Of a stretch of DNA of 64,000 bases, positions 45,641 to 56,659 are shown piece after piece. The DNA comes from Metellina segmentata (taxonomy: Eukaryota > Arthropoda > Arachnida > Araneae > Tetragnathidae), in NCBI GenBank assembly GCA_947359465.1, contig OX375881.1, positions 29,863,742 through 29,927,741 on the forward strand, in the 5' to 3' direction. Made by a program: the position numbers and the translations under genes. The notes below the pieces were generated by a model that saw only the letters and a program-made list of their open reading frames with translations, had not been told where the DNA came from and did not search any database. Each line of letters begins with the position of its first letter. The stretch's first letter is position 1.

Positions 45641-46640
45641 TTTATGATCCGTCTGCCAGGTTTTCGCTCCCGGTCGCATTGCTTCCGTAATGGTTCCTCA
45701 AGTTGACCCCGGATTGGACAGGAATACGACACTGGGATGCGACCTTCCTTAAGACTAAGGAGATGGTACCGATGTATCATCAGTCACTAATATAAATGGG
45801 ATTTTTTTTTTTTTTTTTTGCGTAAAGGTCAGATTGGTCCAAGCTGCTCCATCGATATCTGCAGATAATGTATTTAAAATTTTATTTGTAGTGCAGTTGG
45901 CATTTTTGAATGCGTTGTGCTAGCTAAGATGACAGTATTGCAAGTTTAATTGAAATTAGTTTTTTGATCCGTCTGCCTGATTTTCACTCCCTGTCAGAAT
46001 GTTTGCCGGAGGTGGAGGACATTGGGCTCGGGTTTCCCGACCTTCGGCCAGGTCTACTAGTCCCTGTCAGAATGCGGACTCATTGCTATTCCATAATGGT
46101 TCGTGAAGTTGACCCCGAATTGATCCGCTCTTCGACATCAATATGAACCTGCTCGCCAAGTGGGATACGATCTTTCTTATACCAGGGGTGGTACCAGTGT
46201 ACTATCTGTTTATAGTTTCACTCCCTGTCGGAATATTTGCCGGAGATGGAGGGCCTTGTACCCAGGTTTTCCAATCAAAAGTCTACAAGAACTTGTCAGA
46301 ACTCGGCCCCATTGCTATTCTATAATGGTTCGTGAAGTTGACCCCGAATTGATCCGCTCTTCGACACCAATACGAACTTGCTCGCCTAGTGGGATACGAT
46401 ATTTCTTATACCAGGGTGCTGCCAGTGGACTATCTGACAATCGTCACTGATGGCAGCAGATACGTATTTACAATTTTATTTATTGAAATTGCATTTTTGA
46501 TACTGTTGTGCTTGTTTAAGAAGGCAGTTTCTCCACGTTTAATTGAAAGTAGGATTATGTTCCGTCTTCCAGATTTTCACTCCCTCAGGAAGTCGAGCCT
46601 CGATCGTATTGTTTCATAATCACCCCGGACTGATCCGCTC
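45641..46640. repeat. Higher-order tandem repeat, about four diverged units
   Basis: Shared words recur in order: GATCCGTCTGCC (45647, 45967), TTTTCACTCCCTGTC (45980, 46205), ATAATGGTTCGTGAAGTTGA (46094, 46323), CCCCGAATTGATCCGCTCTT (46113, 46342), AGTGGGATACGAT (46160, 46388), TTTAATTGAAA (45946, 46538). Units of about 230 bp lie inside a longer period of about 590 bp (TGCATTTTTGATAC near 46490 vs TGGCATTTTTGAATGC near 45898). The block runs directly into the 21-bp minisatellite. Confidence 0.75.
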
Positions 46641-46643
46641 TTA

Positions 46644-47265
46644 TGATTCCATTGTATTCTTATATGGTCCCATTGCATTCTTATATGGTTCCATTCCATT
46701 CTTATATGGTCCCATTGCATTCTTATATGGTCCCATTGCATTCTTATATGGTCCCATTGCATTCTTATATGGTCCCATTGCATTCTTATATGGTCCCATT
46801 GCATTCTTATACGGTCCCATTGCATTCTTATATGGTTCCATTGCATTCTTATATGGTTCCATTGCATTCTTATATGGTTCCATTCTTATATGGTTCCATT
46901 GCATTCTTATATGGTTCCATTGCATTCTTATATGGTCCCATTGCATTCTTATATGGTCCCATTGCATTCTTATATGGTTCCATTGCATTCTTATATGGTC
47001 CCATTCCATTCTTATATGGTTCCATTGCATTCTTATATAGTCCCATTCCATTCTTATATGGTTCCATTGCATTCTTATATGGTCCCATTCCATTCTTATA
47101 TGGTTCCATTGCATTCTTATATAGTCCCATTGCATTCTTATATGGTCCCATTGCATTCTTATATGGTTCCATTCCATTCTTATATGGTTCCATTGAATTC
47201 CTATATGGTTCCATTCCATTCTTATATGGTTACATTCTTATATGGTTCCATTCTATTCTTATACA
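46644..47265. repeat. 21-bp minisatellite, open in several frames on both strands
   Basis: Unit TTCTTATATGGTCCCATTGC + A (21 bp) with alternates GGTTCC for GGTCCC and CCATTCC for CCATTGC; about 29 units. Because 21 is divisible by 3 and the unit lacks stops in several frames, it gives long ORFs on both strands (FLYGPIA and HSYMVPL forward; MQWDHIR and YKNAMGP reverse). These 114-214-codon ORFs are a by-product of the repeat. The array sits about 290 bases upstream of exon c. Confidence 0.92.
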
Positions 47266-47313
47266 TGAATACATACCTGCTTTCTGAACGAGTGTGGGGA
47301 AAGGGTTATCATG

Positions 47314-47451
47314 TAATGGCTCAGTGGGTTTGCCCACTGCGTCAGCGACCTGCTTCTTCTGTGTTAGTAAAACCTTCCCTATGTGTGTACTCGTATATCC
47401 ATTTGATGTTTGGCGCAGCTTGACCAAATGTTTTTTTTGAGCCATAAAATC
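47314..47451 (+). mobile_element. SINE-A, internally deleted
   Basis: Good A-box region (TAATGGCTCAGTGGGTTTGC, CCACTGCGTCAGCGACCTGC) joined directly to CTTCTTCTGTGTTAGTAAAA, so the B-box region is deleted. Tail: GATGTTTGGCGCAGCTTGAC, then TTGAGCCATAAAATCC. Confidence 0.75.
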
Positions 47452-47551
47452 CAAAGATAGTGAATAATTGCAAATTATTAGAAAAGTTTTTTTTTTTTCT
47501 TTATTAACTTATGGTGAGTTGTGTTTTGAAAATTTTCAATCTCCATTTCAG

Positions 47552-47687
47552 GAGGAAGCGGCGGAACTTTAGTAAACAGGCGACGGAGATCCTGAACGAA
47601 TATTTTTATTCTCATCTCAGCAATCCATATCCTAGTGAAGAAGCGAAAGAAGAACTGGCCAGGAAGTGTGGCATCACAGTCTCTCAG
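47552..47687 (+). CDS. exd: exd/PBX exon c: homeodomain helices 1-2 with TALE loop
   Basis: Third exd exon. The acceptor CTCCATTTCAG ends at 47551; the first base completes the Arg codon split after exon b, then [45 protein letters not shown]. It encodes the N-terminal arm, helix 1, the three-residue loop insertion that defines TALE homeodomains (the PYP in SNPYPSEE) and helix 2. The donor CAG|GTGAGT is in phase 0. The loop extension forms part of the pocket that receives the Hox hexapeptide (YPWM) in known Exd/PBX structures. The position of this intron, inside the homeodomain after VSQ, agrees with vertebrate PBX genes as I recall them. Confidence 0.98.
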
Positions 47688-48096
47688 GTGAGTCTTTCTC
47701 TTACCCGGCTTCTTATTTACCGACTTTCGATACCAAGAAACATTTTTTTTCTTCTATCTGATGATCTTGGGGATCTGACGAAACTCTACGAAAGGAGAAG
47801 TAAAGTATGAATAGGCTGCCTGTGCATCAATAAATACATATTTAGCTAAGTTTTGAGTCGTAACTATGACCGGGTAAACCATCCGAAATGTCAATTGACA
47901 GTTTTTTTAATAGTTTATCGTGTTTTTTAAAGATTTTGTCTATTAACTGCTATTTTAATTAAATTTTTACACTTCAACGCACTCAATTGCTGAAGCCTTA
48001 ACTTCAACGTTAGGTGGTCTAATATAGGAGTGCATGAAGTGTCAGCAGCGGTCTAAAAAAGCTATATGTAAATTAGGTTTAGGTACATTCGTACTC
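47688..48096 (+). other. Start of the 1.9-kb intron between exons c and d
   Basis: AT-rich, starting with donor GTGAGT. Nothing else recognised. Confidence 0.6.
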
Positions 48097-48362
48097 TTAA
48101 CCACTCCAGGGGGTTTTGACGAGATATCTCGTCTATCAAGATCTGACTAATTTTACTAATTACAAGATATCTCGTCCATAAAGATCTAACCATATTAGCT
48201 AATAACGAGGTATCACATCTTAAATATAGTGCGGATATTTTGATGAAGAGATCGAAATATGGTATAGATATTTTTATAATGACGAAATATGTCATTCATC
48301 AAGGCCTGGTCAGTTTTGTTAATGGTGATGTTCCTCGTCGAGATGACCACTAGGAGGGGTAA
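48097..48362. mobile_element. TTAA-type palindromic repeat, family A, compact copy
   Basis: Left TTAACCACTCCAGGGGGTTT, right end GACCACTAGGAGGGGTAA (the outer TTAA changed to GTAA). Between them GACGAGATATCTCGTCTATC (48118), CAAGATATCTCGTCCATAAA (48163) and diverged repeats of ATCAAGATCTGACTAATTTT. About 265 bp; the cleanest short copy of family A. Confidence 0.72.
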
Positions 48363-49573
48363 GTTCATTGTGGAAAGTTTTCAACAATTTGTTCTTCTGT
48401 TTGGCTCTTCATTCTTGGAAGTTTTCGAGGATCGACAAAACCTCTCGTCCTTAGCAAAGTTGACAAGATTTGGGACGAGATGCCTGGTCGAAACACTTGG
48501 AAGGCTTTCCAGAGGTCATTAAACCAGATCGGGGTTATGACGGCAAAACACATTTCAGTCATGCCACCATTACATTAGAATGCGAGGATTCGATCCAGCG
48601 TCCAAAAATGCAAATCCCGAACCAAGTCAAAACCCAAAAGTTTTTGGCTCGCGTTTAAAAAGCAAAATGCTCACCCAACAATCCTCAGTCGGAAAGGGAG
48701 AAAATATGCAGACGAGGGGAGAGAGGGAACTCTCTCTTTTTCCCTCTCTCCCAGGTAAGAAAGACACGAAAGGCTCAAAATTTACGGAGTCCATCCGCGA
48801 CAGGTTATTAATATTTATAACCTCATCGCCTCCCGCGAACGACAAACTCATTAAATTATAATGAATCAGGACTCGGGGAGAACCGCGTTACGTTGCCTTC
48901 GAATAAAGAACATGCTCGGGAAGAAGCGTCTATCTATTCATGTGGGCACGCTTTTTCGTATTCGGTCGGACGCGGATCCTTCCTGACGTCACATCGGTCA
49001 CGTGATCGCTTTTGTTTACGCCCTCGCGTTGGTAACATCGTCCTTTTTTTTTTCGGGTGGGTTGCTTATCGATGTATCTACATTCAATTATCTAGCTGCT
49101 GTAGCAATTTGCTTTCATTACACTATACGACATGTTCTTGCCTTTTTAACTCAATTATTGAGCGTGTGAAAATCTATTGGGTTCTGGGATATGCTCTTAT
49201 AGTTGTTAATCTTCTGAGCGCCATAATGTTTTTGAGTATAGTAGGTGTTCCAAATATCGCCTATGTATTTCTCTGTATCTCAGCCTCCTGGGGTGAGAAA
49301 TCTAGCTGGAAACTACATGAATGTCACTAGGAACTATTCTCCTTTGGTTTCCTGAGATCCTATCACACCCCGGCAAGAAAAGTGAAGCAACTTAAAAAAT
49401 AAAAAAAGGATGTTATCATAGAAAAATATGTATGAGGTGCCCCAGCGTCTTATATTACTATTCTATAGAATATAATAGAATTTAAAGACATAAACACTTA
49501 CCTAAAATTTTAAAGAAGCTTATACTATTTCAAAAAAAGTTTAGTAACACTGACTTGTTGCTTTTAATTATAG
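48363..49573 (+). other. Rest of intron c-d, with a complex block at 48660-48900
   Basis: 48660-48900 is repeat-free and complex (CAGGTTATTAATATTTATAA, CTCATCGCCTCCCGCGAACG, CTCATTAAATTATAATGAAT), and 48930-49030 is CpG-containing (CGGTCGGACGCGGATCC, GACGTCACATCGGTCACGTG with CRE- and E-box-like words). The 145-codon ORF at 48893-49330 has no recognisable domain. Ends in the acceptor TTTTAATTATAG. Confidence 0.5.
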
Positions 49574-50353
<780 letters not shown>

Positions 50354-50506
50354 GGGCTCAGTGGGTTTTTACCCCATGAACTAGCAACCTGCGAGTTGGC
50401 AGTACAGATTCAATTCCTCCCTAGATGCACCTCTCTTCCCATATCAGCAAACACTTTCTATGTGTATGTCCATATACTTTTGCGCCGTAAAAACACAACA
50501 AAAACC
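50354..50506 (+). mobile_element. SINE-A, tail-deleted
   Basis: AGGGCTCAGTGGGTTTTTACC, ACTAGCAACCTGCGAGTTGG, a diverged B-box (AGATTCAATTCCTCCC), TCTCTTCCCATATCAGC, then directly TTTTGCGCCGTAAAAACACA. The GGCGCAGCTTGGCC part is missing. Confidence 0.7.
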
Positions 50507-50912
50507 TTAGTTTTGATTGAAGTATGTTACTTTGATTGTTGACCTACATAGTTCTAACACCTTTTAATGGTTGGGTTGCATGCTCGATTTTTCATCCGTT
50601 TTTATAATCCATTTATTTTTTTAACCTTACGCTATGAAACCGAAACCAACCAACTATGTAAGCTGCAAAAACATTAGAAAATCCTGCTACCTGTTACAGG
50701 TATAAATAGGACATACAACTCGGCACACTGAAAACCAAGGATAAATGGTTTTATTTATGCTTATGGCAACGCTTTAAGGTTCTGGTAGACCCGTTTTTCA
50801 AATTTTTTTTTAACCGCTATTAACGTTTATTATTATTAACGTTTCACCATTCATGCGCCGTGAAACCAAAAATGAACCAACCATGAATTACGAGAGAAAT
50901 ACAAAAAACATG
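50507..50912 (+). other. Spacer with a SINE-A tail remnant
   Basis: AACCTTACGCTATGAAACCG + AAACCAACCAAC at about 50621-50652 is a SINE-A 3' remnant; a second similar piece (CATGCGCCGTGAAACC ... AACCAACC) is at 50853-50883. Otherwise AT-rich. Confidence 0.5.
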
Positions 50913-51035
50913 AAGTTGTAAGTGGCGCAGAATCGATTTCTCTCTTCTGTGTCTTCATGTCCATTACTTGATGTTTGTCATGCGCTTTACGCGACTTGGC
51001 CAAATATGGCCCATGCGCCACCAAACCCAAACAAT
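50913..51035 (+). mobile_element. SINE-A, 5'-truncated
   Basis: GATTTCTCTCTTCTGTGTC, CATTACTTGATGTTTG, CGACTTGGCCAAATATGGCC, CATGCGCCACCAAACCC. It is missing the head and the B-box region. Confidence 0.7.
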
Positions 51036-51129
51036 CAGAAAACCCCCTTCACCCATTTTCAGTAATGAATAGGAAGCAAAACTCGGCATACTGAAAATCA
51101 GGCGTGGAAGGTTTTCGTAAGAGTTATTA

Positions 51130-51260
51130 TATTTTAACTAGAGGGCCCGCCCCCTTCTCGGTGACGCTTGCCAACCCCCTGAGAATTGCTTTGCAATCCT
51201 CATTGGTTCGCTGCGCGAACCTTACTCGCTTCGCTCGAATCAATGAAGACACGTGTCCTA
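51130..51260. repeat. GC-rich block of short consecutive hairpins, likely repeat end
   Basis: After AACTAGAGGGCCCGCCCCC, small perfect hairpins follow: ATTGC-TTT-GCAAT (51185-51197) and GGTTCGC-TGC-GCGAACC (51205-51221), then CTCGCTTCGCTCGAAT. Such strings of short self-complementary words occur near the ends of some invertebrate transposons and retroelements; I cannot assign the family. No second copy was noticed in the window. Confidence 0.45.
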
Positions 51261-52599
51261 GCAGAAGGAATTGTTTACAAAATATGATATTCCAAAAATA
51301 TATTTTTCAAATATAAATTTGTTGTGCTACAGAAAAATTAGACAGTACCTCTGAAATCAGAACTCGAGCAATTTGGAATTCAGATGAAAACTTTGAGCAA
51401 ATTTTGACTCAAAATGCGGGCGCTGCTTTGGAAATCGAATACCCAGCATGTTTGTAAGCTACAACAGCTTGACTAAAAATATATTTTTATCAATAAAATT
51501 TCATCCGATAAAGCTATAAATTCAATTGAGGCGCGAGGATGCGTGGTAAACGAACAATCGTACAATGTTGCCAAAACGCTGTAAAAAATAACGTCTTTTT
51601 TTTGCGTGCCACGTAAGAGTGTAGATATTATTATTACAATGAACCCCGAAACTCACTATAGTGCGGCTTCCGAGAGAAGGCAGGTCGAAAATGGGTCAGT
51701 TGATTTTCCAATATGTGTCAAAGCGCGTTAGGAGGGGCTGCCACAAGTGCAAGAATGACGATCGCCGCGGATGTTTTCCCCCAACTCGGTATCGGTACTG
51801 CCACTTTCGGCATCGAATCGTAAACTTTACTAGGATCGGTGGTAAAGACGACAATTGCGGAAAAGATTTGTCTGCGTTGCCACCAGTCCACACTGTAATT
51901 AATAGATACGTTCAAAGCCCCACTATACCTCTTTGCGCCACTCTCAACAGCAAAGTTTTAATCACACCACCAACAATCGTAAAAATTTCCACTTTGGAGT
52001 GGGGGATGATGCCCGAAATCTGAGTTTCAGAATGCATCCCATGCGACCACTTGAGAGAGGGTGTCTCCCGCCATTCGCACACCCTTTGGTGGCATCACGG
52101 CCGGCCGGCCGTCCGCTGCCCGATGACAGACATTTCCAATGTATCGGATCAGGTGAGAAGGCGGCAGTGTACGGGGAGAAGAGCTGGAAATCGAAATAAA
52201 AACCTATTTAACTGGTGAGTGGGGGCGGCGGGGGGGGGGCAGCGAGAGATAAAGAAAGGAAAGTCAAGGGAGTGACCCGCAATCGCGCCGGCCCGTCGTT
52301 TTCATCAGTATAATGGGTTCTGTTCTGCAGATAGCTTTGAATTGTGAGGGGGGGGGGCTCTTTCTGCTTGATTGCAGAGCCCTGAGCCATAGGCGTCGCC
52401 TCCGCCAGCCGCCGATAATGACGTATGCCTGCGCGGGGGGGCCACCCAACACTTTCCCGGCGATGCCTGCTTAGGCCTAGCTTTTTTTGACCGTTTTTTT
52501 TCGAAGCGTGTTACGCACGGGACGTGGTATCGGGAACGAGCATTGCAACTTATTTTGGAACTCTGTTTTTTTTTGCAAATCTGTTGGGAGTGAAGTATT
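51261..52599. other. Downstream stretch, partly complex and CpG-containing
   Basis: 51660-52200 and 52380-52520 are repeat-free and relatively GC-rich (GACGATCGCCGCGGATG, CACGGCCGGCCGGCCGTCCG, GGCGTCGCCTCCGCC). Overlapping ORFs on both strands (for example 51661-52023 +) have no recognisable domain. G-runs are at 52227-52241 and 52350-52359. It might be regulatory or an unrecognised exon; the conserved exd C-terminal words were not seen here. Confidence 0.4.
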
Positions 52600-52609
52600 A
52601 GGAATATAT

Positions 52610-53060
52610 TTCATTTTAAACGATAGTAATCCAAAAGCGAAAATTCCGTTTTTGTTTTAGATTATAATTATACATTTAAGAGGATACATGGTTTGCAAAC
52701 GATATTCGCTTAAAAGTGAAAATTCCTCCAAAATTGTATCGAACGATAGTTTATTTTAACGCACACATTCGATACAAGATTTTACAAATGATTCAAAAGG
52801 GGAAATTCCGGTTTATATTGTATCCGATAAATGTTCTTGTAGCACACATTTGATACCTTGTTTGCAAACGATTCAAAAGTGAAAACTTCGGTTTATATTG
52901 TATCAGATGATAATTATTCATATAAAAACACAAATTTGATACTTGTTTTGCAAACTGTATTTATTCAAAAGTGAATATTCCGGTTTATATTGTATCACAT
53001 GAATTATTAATTTTGAAGACAAATTTGAGACATATGTTTTGCAAACAAATCTTGTGAATG
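52610..53060. repeat. Degenerate ~90-bp tandem repeat
   Basis: A module with GCAAACGATTCAAAAGTGAA, AATTCCGGTTTATATTGTAT, then CACACATTTGATACC recurs about five times (around 52630, 52710, 52790, 52870 and 52960) with decreasing divergence toward the 3' end. Non-coding. Confidence 0.75.
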
Positions 53061-53390
53061 TTTTGATTCCCTTAGTTTAATTCAATTTATTTATTTTATC
53101 TCGATATTATTTTGGTATCTGGCAACAAAAAGGAGATGAAAATAATGAATCGATAGATGTTCCACAAAACTGTCGACACGAAGGAATTATTAATTTTGAA
53201 GACAATTTGAGATGCATGTTTTGAAAACAAATCTTGTGAATGTTTTGATTCCCTTAGTTTAGTTCAATTTATTTATTTTATCTTTATATTACCTCGATAT
53301 TATTTTGCTATGTGGCAACAAAAAGGAGATAAAAATAATGAATCGATAGATGTTCCACAAAACTGTCGACACAAAGGAATTATAGTTTGT
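53005..53390. repeat. ~180-bp tandem duplication
   Basis: GAATTATTAATTTTGAAGAC ... AAATCTTGTGAATGTTTTGA ... GGCAACAAAAAGGAGAT ... CAAAACTGTCGACACGAAGG occurs at 53003-53183 and again from 53183 to about 53381. The second copy carries a ~16-base insertion repeating part of the TATTACCTCGATATTATTT segment. High similarity indicates a recent event. Confidence 0.85.
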
Positions 53391-54447
53391 TAAATAAATA
53401 TTAATAATGTTTACATAAAAAATTTTAACAGTTATCACGTAGTTATAGCTATTTTCCCGTTCTATTGGCATACATATATTTTATATTCAGGAGGAAAACC
53501 TACAAATCTTCAGCTTTAAAAAGAAACTCAATCATATGTTTTCGGAAGCACTAAACGCTTATTTTCGAATGATGATAAATGCATTGTCATTGTAATGTGC
53601 TTTAAAAGCTTAATAACCCTATGAAAATGCTGATGATTTATATTTTTTTACTTAAAAACTAATAGTTTTTAAACAACTGAAAAAATAAAAAATTAAAACA
53701 CTGTTATTGGTTGACGAGCTTCTGCTCCAAGACGAAAAAAATCTATCTTTCATAACCACTTTTTCTGTCACTAAATATGCGACATAAATTAGATATCATA
53801 AATATATGCGCATTTGAGATTATAGGCTCTTGACTGTTTGACCAGAGACACACAGTGTCAGGTATAACGTGTATACCTTCTCTGTAAATTTAGGTTTTTT
53901 TTTGTAGCCATGAGAGAGAGAGAGAGAACTGAAAAAGAGATATAAGTTCTTAAATTTATCACTGCCAATGTATTCTATTTTCGGTACAATTGAGATATGT
54001 GGAATGAAATAACAGATAATTGTATTCAAACAAAAGCACCTTGCAAAAAGGGAGGCTGGGTATGAAACCAAATTATTATTTAAAATTTAGCATTTATATA
54101 ACCGGTTTACTTCCTGTTAGACACTCTTATTGTAGCAAGTTATTTGTTTAAGTAAGAGATTAGTTCGTTGCATTTGTTTAGACATTTTTTACTTCGATGT
54201 TGTTGTGTGGGTGGTAAAAAAAAGGTGAATTAAACGTATTTAAAAGCTTTATAATTTATTTTTCTCTTCAGGCTTTTTAATTTAAGAAGGAATGGCTTAG
54301 AGTTTCAAAACACAAGTGAAAGCAAGAGTACTTTGCCGATAAATTTTTTCCATTTTATTTTCTTTGATGGCAAAAGTTAATTGGCGAACAGGAATAAAGA
54401 AAACTGTAGGGAACACTTTTTTTCTCCCACGGAGTGTAATATTAGTT
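53391..54447. other. AT-rich downstream stretch
   Basis: No exon or repeat family. A (GA)n run of about 18 bases at 53909-53926. Confidence 0.5.
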
Positions 54448-54622
54448 ATTTAAACAGACAGTTCAGTGTCTGTTTAAATCACAAAATTGCCCAAAAGTTA
54501 TAAATAACAAGAATTTTTAAAAACACTTAGAAATAAAAATATTGAAAAAAAAAATTCAAATCTTCACTTTAATTGTTGAAAGTAGAATGCAATATATATA
54601 TTGCATTCTACTTTCAACAATT
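54448..54622. repeat. Two perfect inverted repeats, including a 52-bp palindrome
   Basis: A 13-bp stem (ATTTAAACAGACA, 54448-54460, with its complement at 54467-54479) has a 6-base loop. Then 54571-54622 is a perfect 52-bp palindrome: AATTGTTGAAAGTAGAATGC + AATATA followed by its exact inverse. Between them is AT-rich sequence. A perfect loopless palindrome of this size is unstable in DNA and suggests a recent inverted duplication or fold-back element. Confidence 0.9.
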
Positions 54623-55671
54623 ATATATATATATACCATTCACTTTGCGCAAAAAAAATCATGCTTGTCTGATTTGTTTATAAAGCTAAATGCAAATTTT
54701 CATCAGCTTACAATTTAATTTCATTCATCTAAATTCACATAACCTGTTATTGTTTTTAGCGCTTCACAAATTCATGCTTGTAGCTCAAAACCTTCTTACA
54801 GTGCGCTGTAACTTTTATCTCTTCGTAATCAATCACATTGAGTTTACTTAACCTAACCTCATACGCCATAAGCCTTGTTTGTACATTAATAATACCATTT
54901 GCAGCGAAAACACCCCGTTTGCGGAGCGTGACCTATTACCTAACGCAGGCGGCGAAGGGAACGGCCCCCTTTTACCAACCCACTATGAAATCTGATTGTA
55001 TTGTAAGCTGAAATTCCCTGCACCCCTATTTCTGTCTCCTCGCAATTTGATTGGCCGAGGGCGAAGTATCACTGTAATTTCCAACGTCATAATAGGAGCA
55101 CCAAATATGATTGGTCTGAAACGTTGCGATTCCCAAGTGTGTGTAAAATAGCTCAGAAATGGGAAAAAGGGTATAAAACTTTTTTTTCTCTCTCTCCCTT
55201 CCTCTGCCCCCTCTTCACTTCATTTCAGTGTTGTATAGTTTTCGTCTGGGCTTTAATTTCTTGAAGTCAGGCCGGTATGATTATTATTTGATAAATGGCC
55301 GCGGATTGGGATTGTGTGCCTTTCTTTGGCCACTGAAGGAGCGTCGAGAGTCGTTCTTTTGCATTTCCGAGTGTTCGGGGGGTGCGTTTGGTTTTGGGGG
55401 TTGTTTGTGTTGTAACGGTGCTGTGCAGGTTGGGAGGTAAATGGTTAGTGTACAACTTCATTGATGTCTTTTAGGTCCTGGTTCGAGTCCAGTGTCTAAA
55501 AGGAAAAATTGTTCTTTAGGTTAGTATTTTTTTAACTTGTTTTTCGTAGATAGAAGAAAATATTTTTCTGTGAATAGATTTGAAATCAGAATTTGGTCGA
55601 ATTCTCATAAATGAGGGGAAGAAACTACGTTTCTATTAGTTAAGAGATAACTTTTCATACACAAATGATGG
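54623..55671. other. Downstream stretch with a complex block at 54890-55130
   Basis: An (AT)n run follows the palindrome at 54622-54634. 54890-55130 is repeat-free, with CpG words (CCCCGTTTGCGGAGCGTGAC, GGCGGCGAAGGGAACGG) and CAATTTGATTGGCCGAGG (a CCAAT-like word, inverted). At 55474-55494, TCCTGGTTCGAGTCCAGTG resembles a pol III B-box, probably a SINE relic. No exon recognised. Confidence 0.45.
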
Positions 55672-55845
55672 AGTCGCTTGGCCTGCTCCCTGCTCTTGTA
55701 ATTTGCGAGTTGTTGACGCAGGTTCGATTCATATAACCTACCGTGGGTGTATTTCTGTCTTCTCTGTCAGTAAAACTTTGTGTGTGTTTCGTCTTGACGT
55801 GTTTGGCCAAATATGACCTTTAGTCCTAAATCCGAATCAACCTCA
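55672..55845 (+). mobile_element. SINE-A, internal deletion in tail
   Basis: GAGTCGCTTGGCCTGCTCCC (diverged A-box side), ATTTGCGAGTTGTTGACGC, clear B-box AGGTTCGATTC, GGGTGTATTTCTGTCTTCTC, GTCAGTAAAACTTTG, and tail GTGTTTGGCCAAATATGACC; GGCGCAGCTT is missing. Confidence 0.78.
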
Positions 55846-56044
55846 CAGAAATGAAGGAGGGAATGGAATAAGGGTCAAAGTAGAAGGTCAACTGTTTTGT
55901 CGAGCTGAGATATATTTGCCTATCATGTTTTAATTTATGATTTTATAAGTAAACGGAATGGTTTAGCTTACGATTAATCCTTAGGCTGTTCTGTTGAGCG
56001 TAACTTTTTATTTTGAATGCTTTTTCACTTAATTCTTAAATTTG

Positions 56045-56376
56045 GGCCGACCAACCGGTATAGTGGTTAAGGTGTTAGCCTCTGGAGCGAAAGGTTCCTG
56101 GTTCGAATGCGTGTCCTGGCATGGATGTTTGTAATCGTAGGGTGTAGAGGCGGCTGGTGCCCCTTAAATCTGTCGTGGCCGAAAGTCCTCACGTTGGGTT
56201 GGTGTGGAAGTTTGGAGACTGGGGCAGCAGCTCAGGTGCTGTCTCGTCATCTGATCGTGGTTCAAAATTACGAGGTGTTATCCTCGAATCTTTCCCTTTA
56301 GGGATTGATCCCGGACAGTCGTCAATAGCCAGTTGTGTTGCTCTAGTAGGACGTTAATTACAAATTACCAAGTACC
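56045..56376 (+). mobile_element. SINE-B, full length
   Basis: Head GACCAACCGGTATAGTGG + TTAAGGTGTTAGCC, B-box GGTTCGAATGC (one change), body TTAAATCTGTCGTGGCC, GTGGAAGTTTGGAGACTGG, CAAAATTACGAGGTG, GATCCCGGACAGTCGTCAAT, and end GACGTTAATTACAAATTACC. Highly similar to 40466-40796. Confidence 0.88.
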
Positions 56377-56439
56377 ATAAATTTGTTCTTGTGTTTTGTC
56401 CTCATTAACCATGTAAAAGATTGTTCGTGAAACGATTCA

Positions 56440-56585
56440 CGAAGTTGTAGGAGGTGGAGGTTCGATTCCTCTCGGATCTGTGTCGATTAAACTTTCCTCG
56501 TATTGATATGTCCATTTCTTGATGCTGTCTCTTGTGTATGTGCAGCTTAGTCATAAATGACCTTTCTGCCATAAAAACGCAATGA
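56440..56585 (+). mobile_element. SINE-A, head-degraded
   Basis: ACGAAGTTGTAGGAGGTGG, B-box GGTTCGATTCC, CTCGGATCTGTGTCGATTAA, ATGTCCATTTCTTGATGC, TATGTGCAGCTTAGTCATAA, TCTGCCATAAAAACGC. Confidence 0.75.
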
Positions 56586-56659
56586 CCGTTTCGCGAAAAG
56601 AAAGTTTAATTTGTGAGTCATTTTATAGTCTTATCTTAATTAATGAGTCTCCCGCACGC

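Noticed and set aside
46644..47265. Possible CRISPR-like array
   Set aside because: Units are contiguous with no spacers, and the sequence is eukaryotic; it is a minisatellite.
46577..47423. ORFs of 96-214 codons on both strands
   Set aside because: They are translations of the 21-bp minisatellite in different frames, not separate genes.
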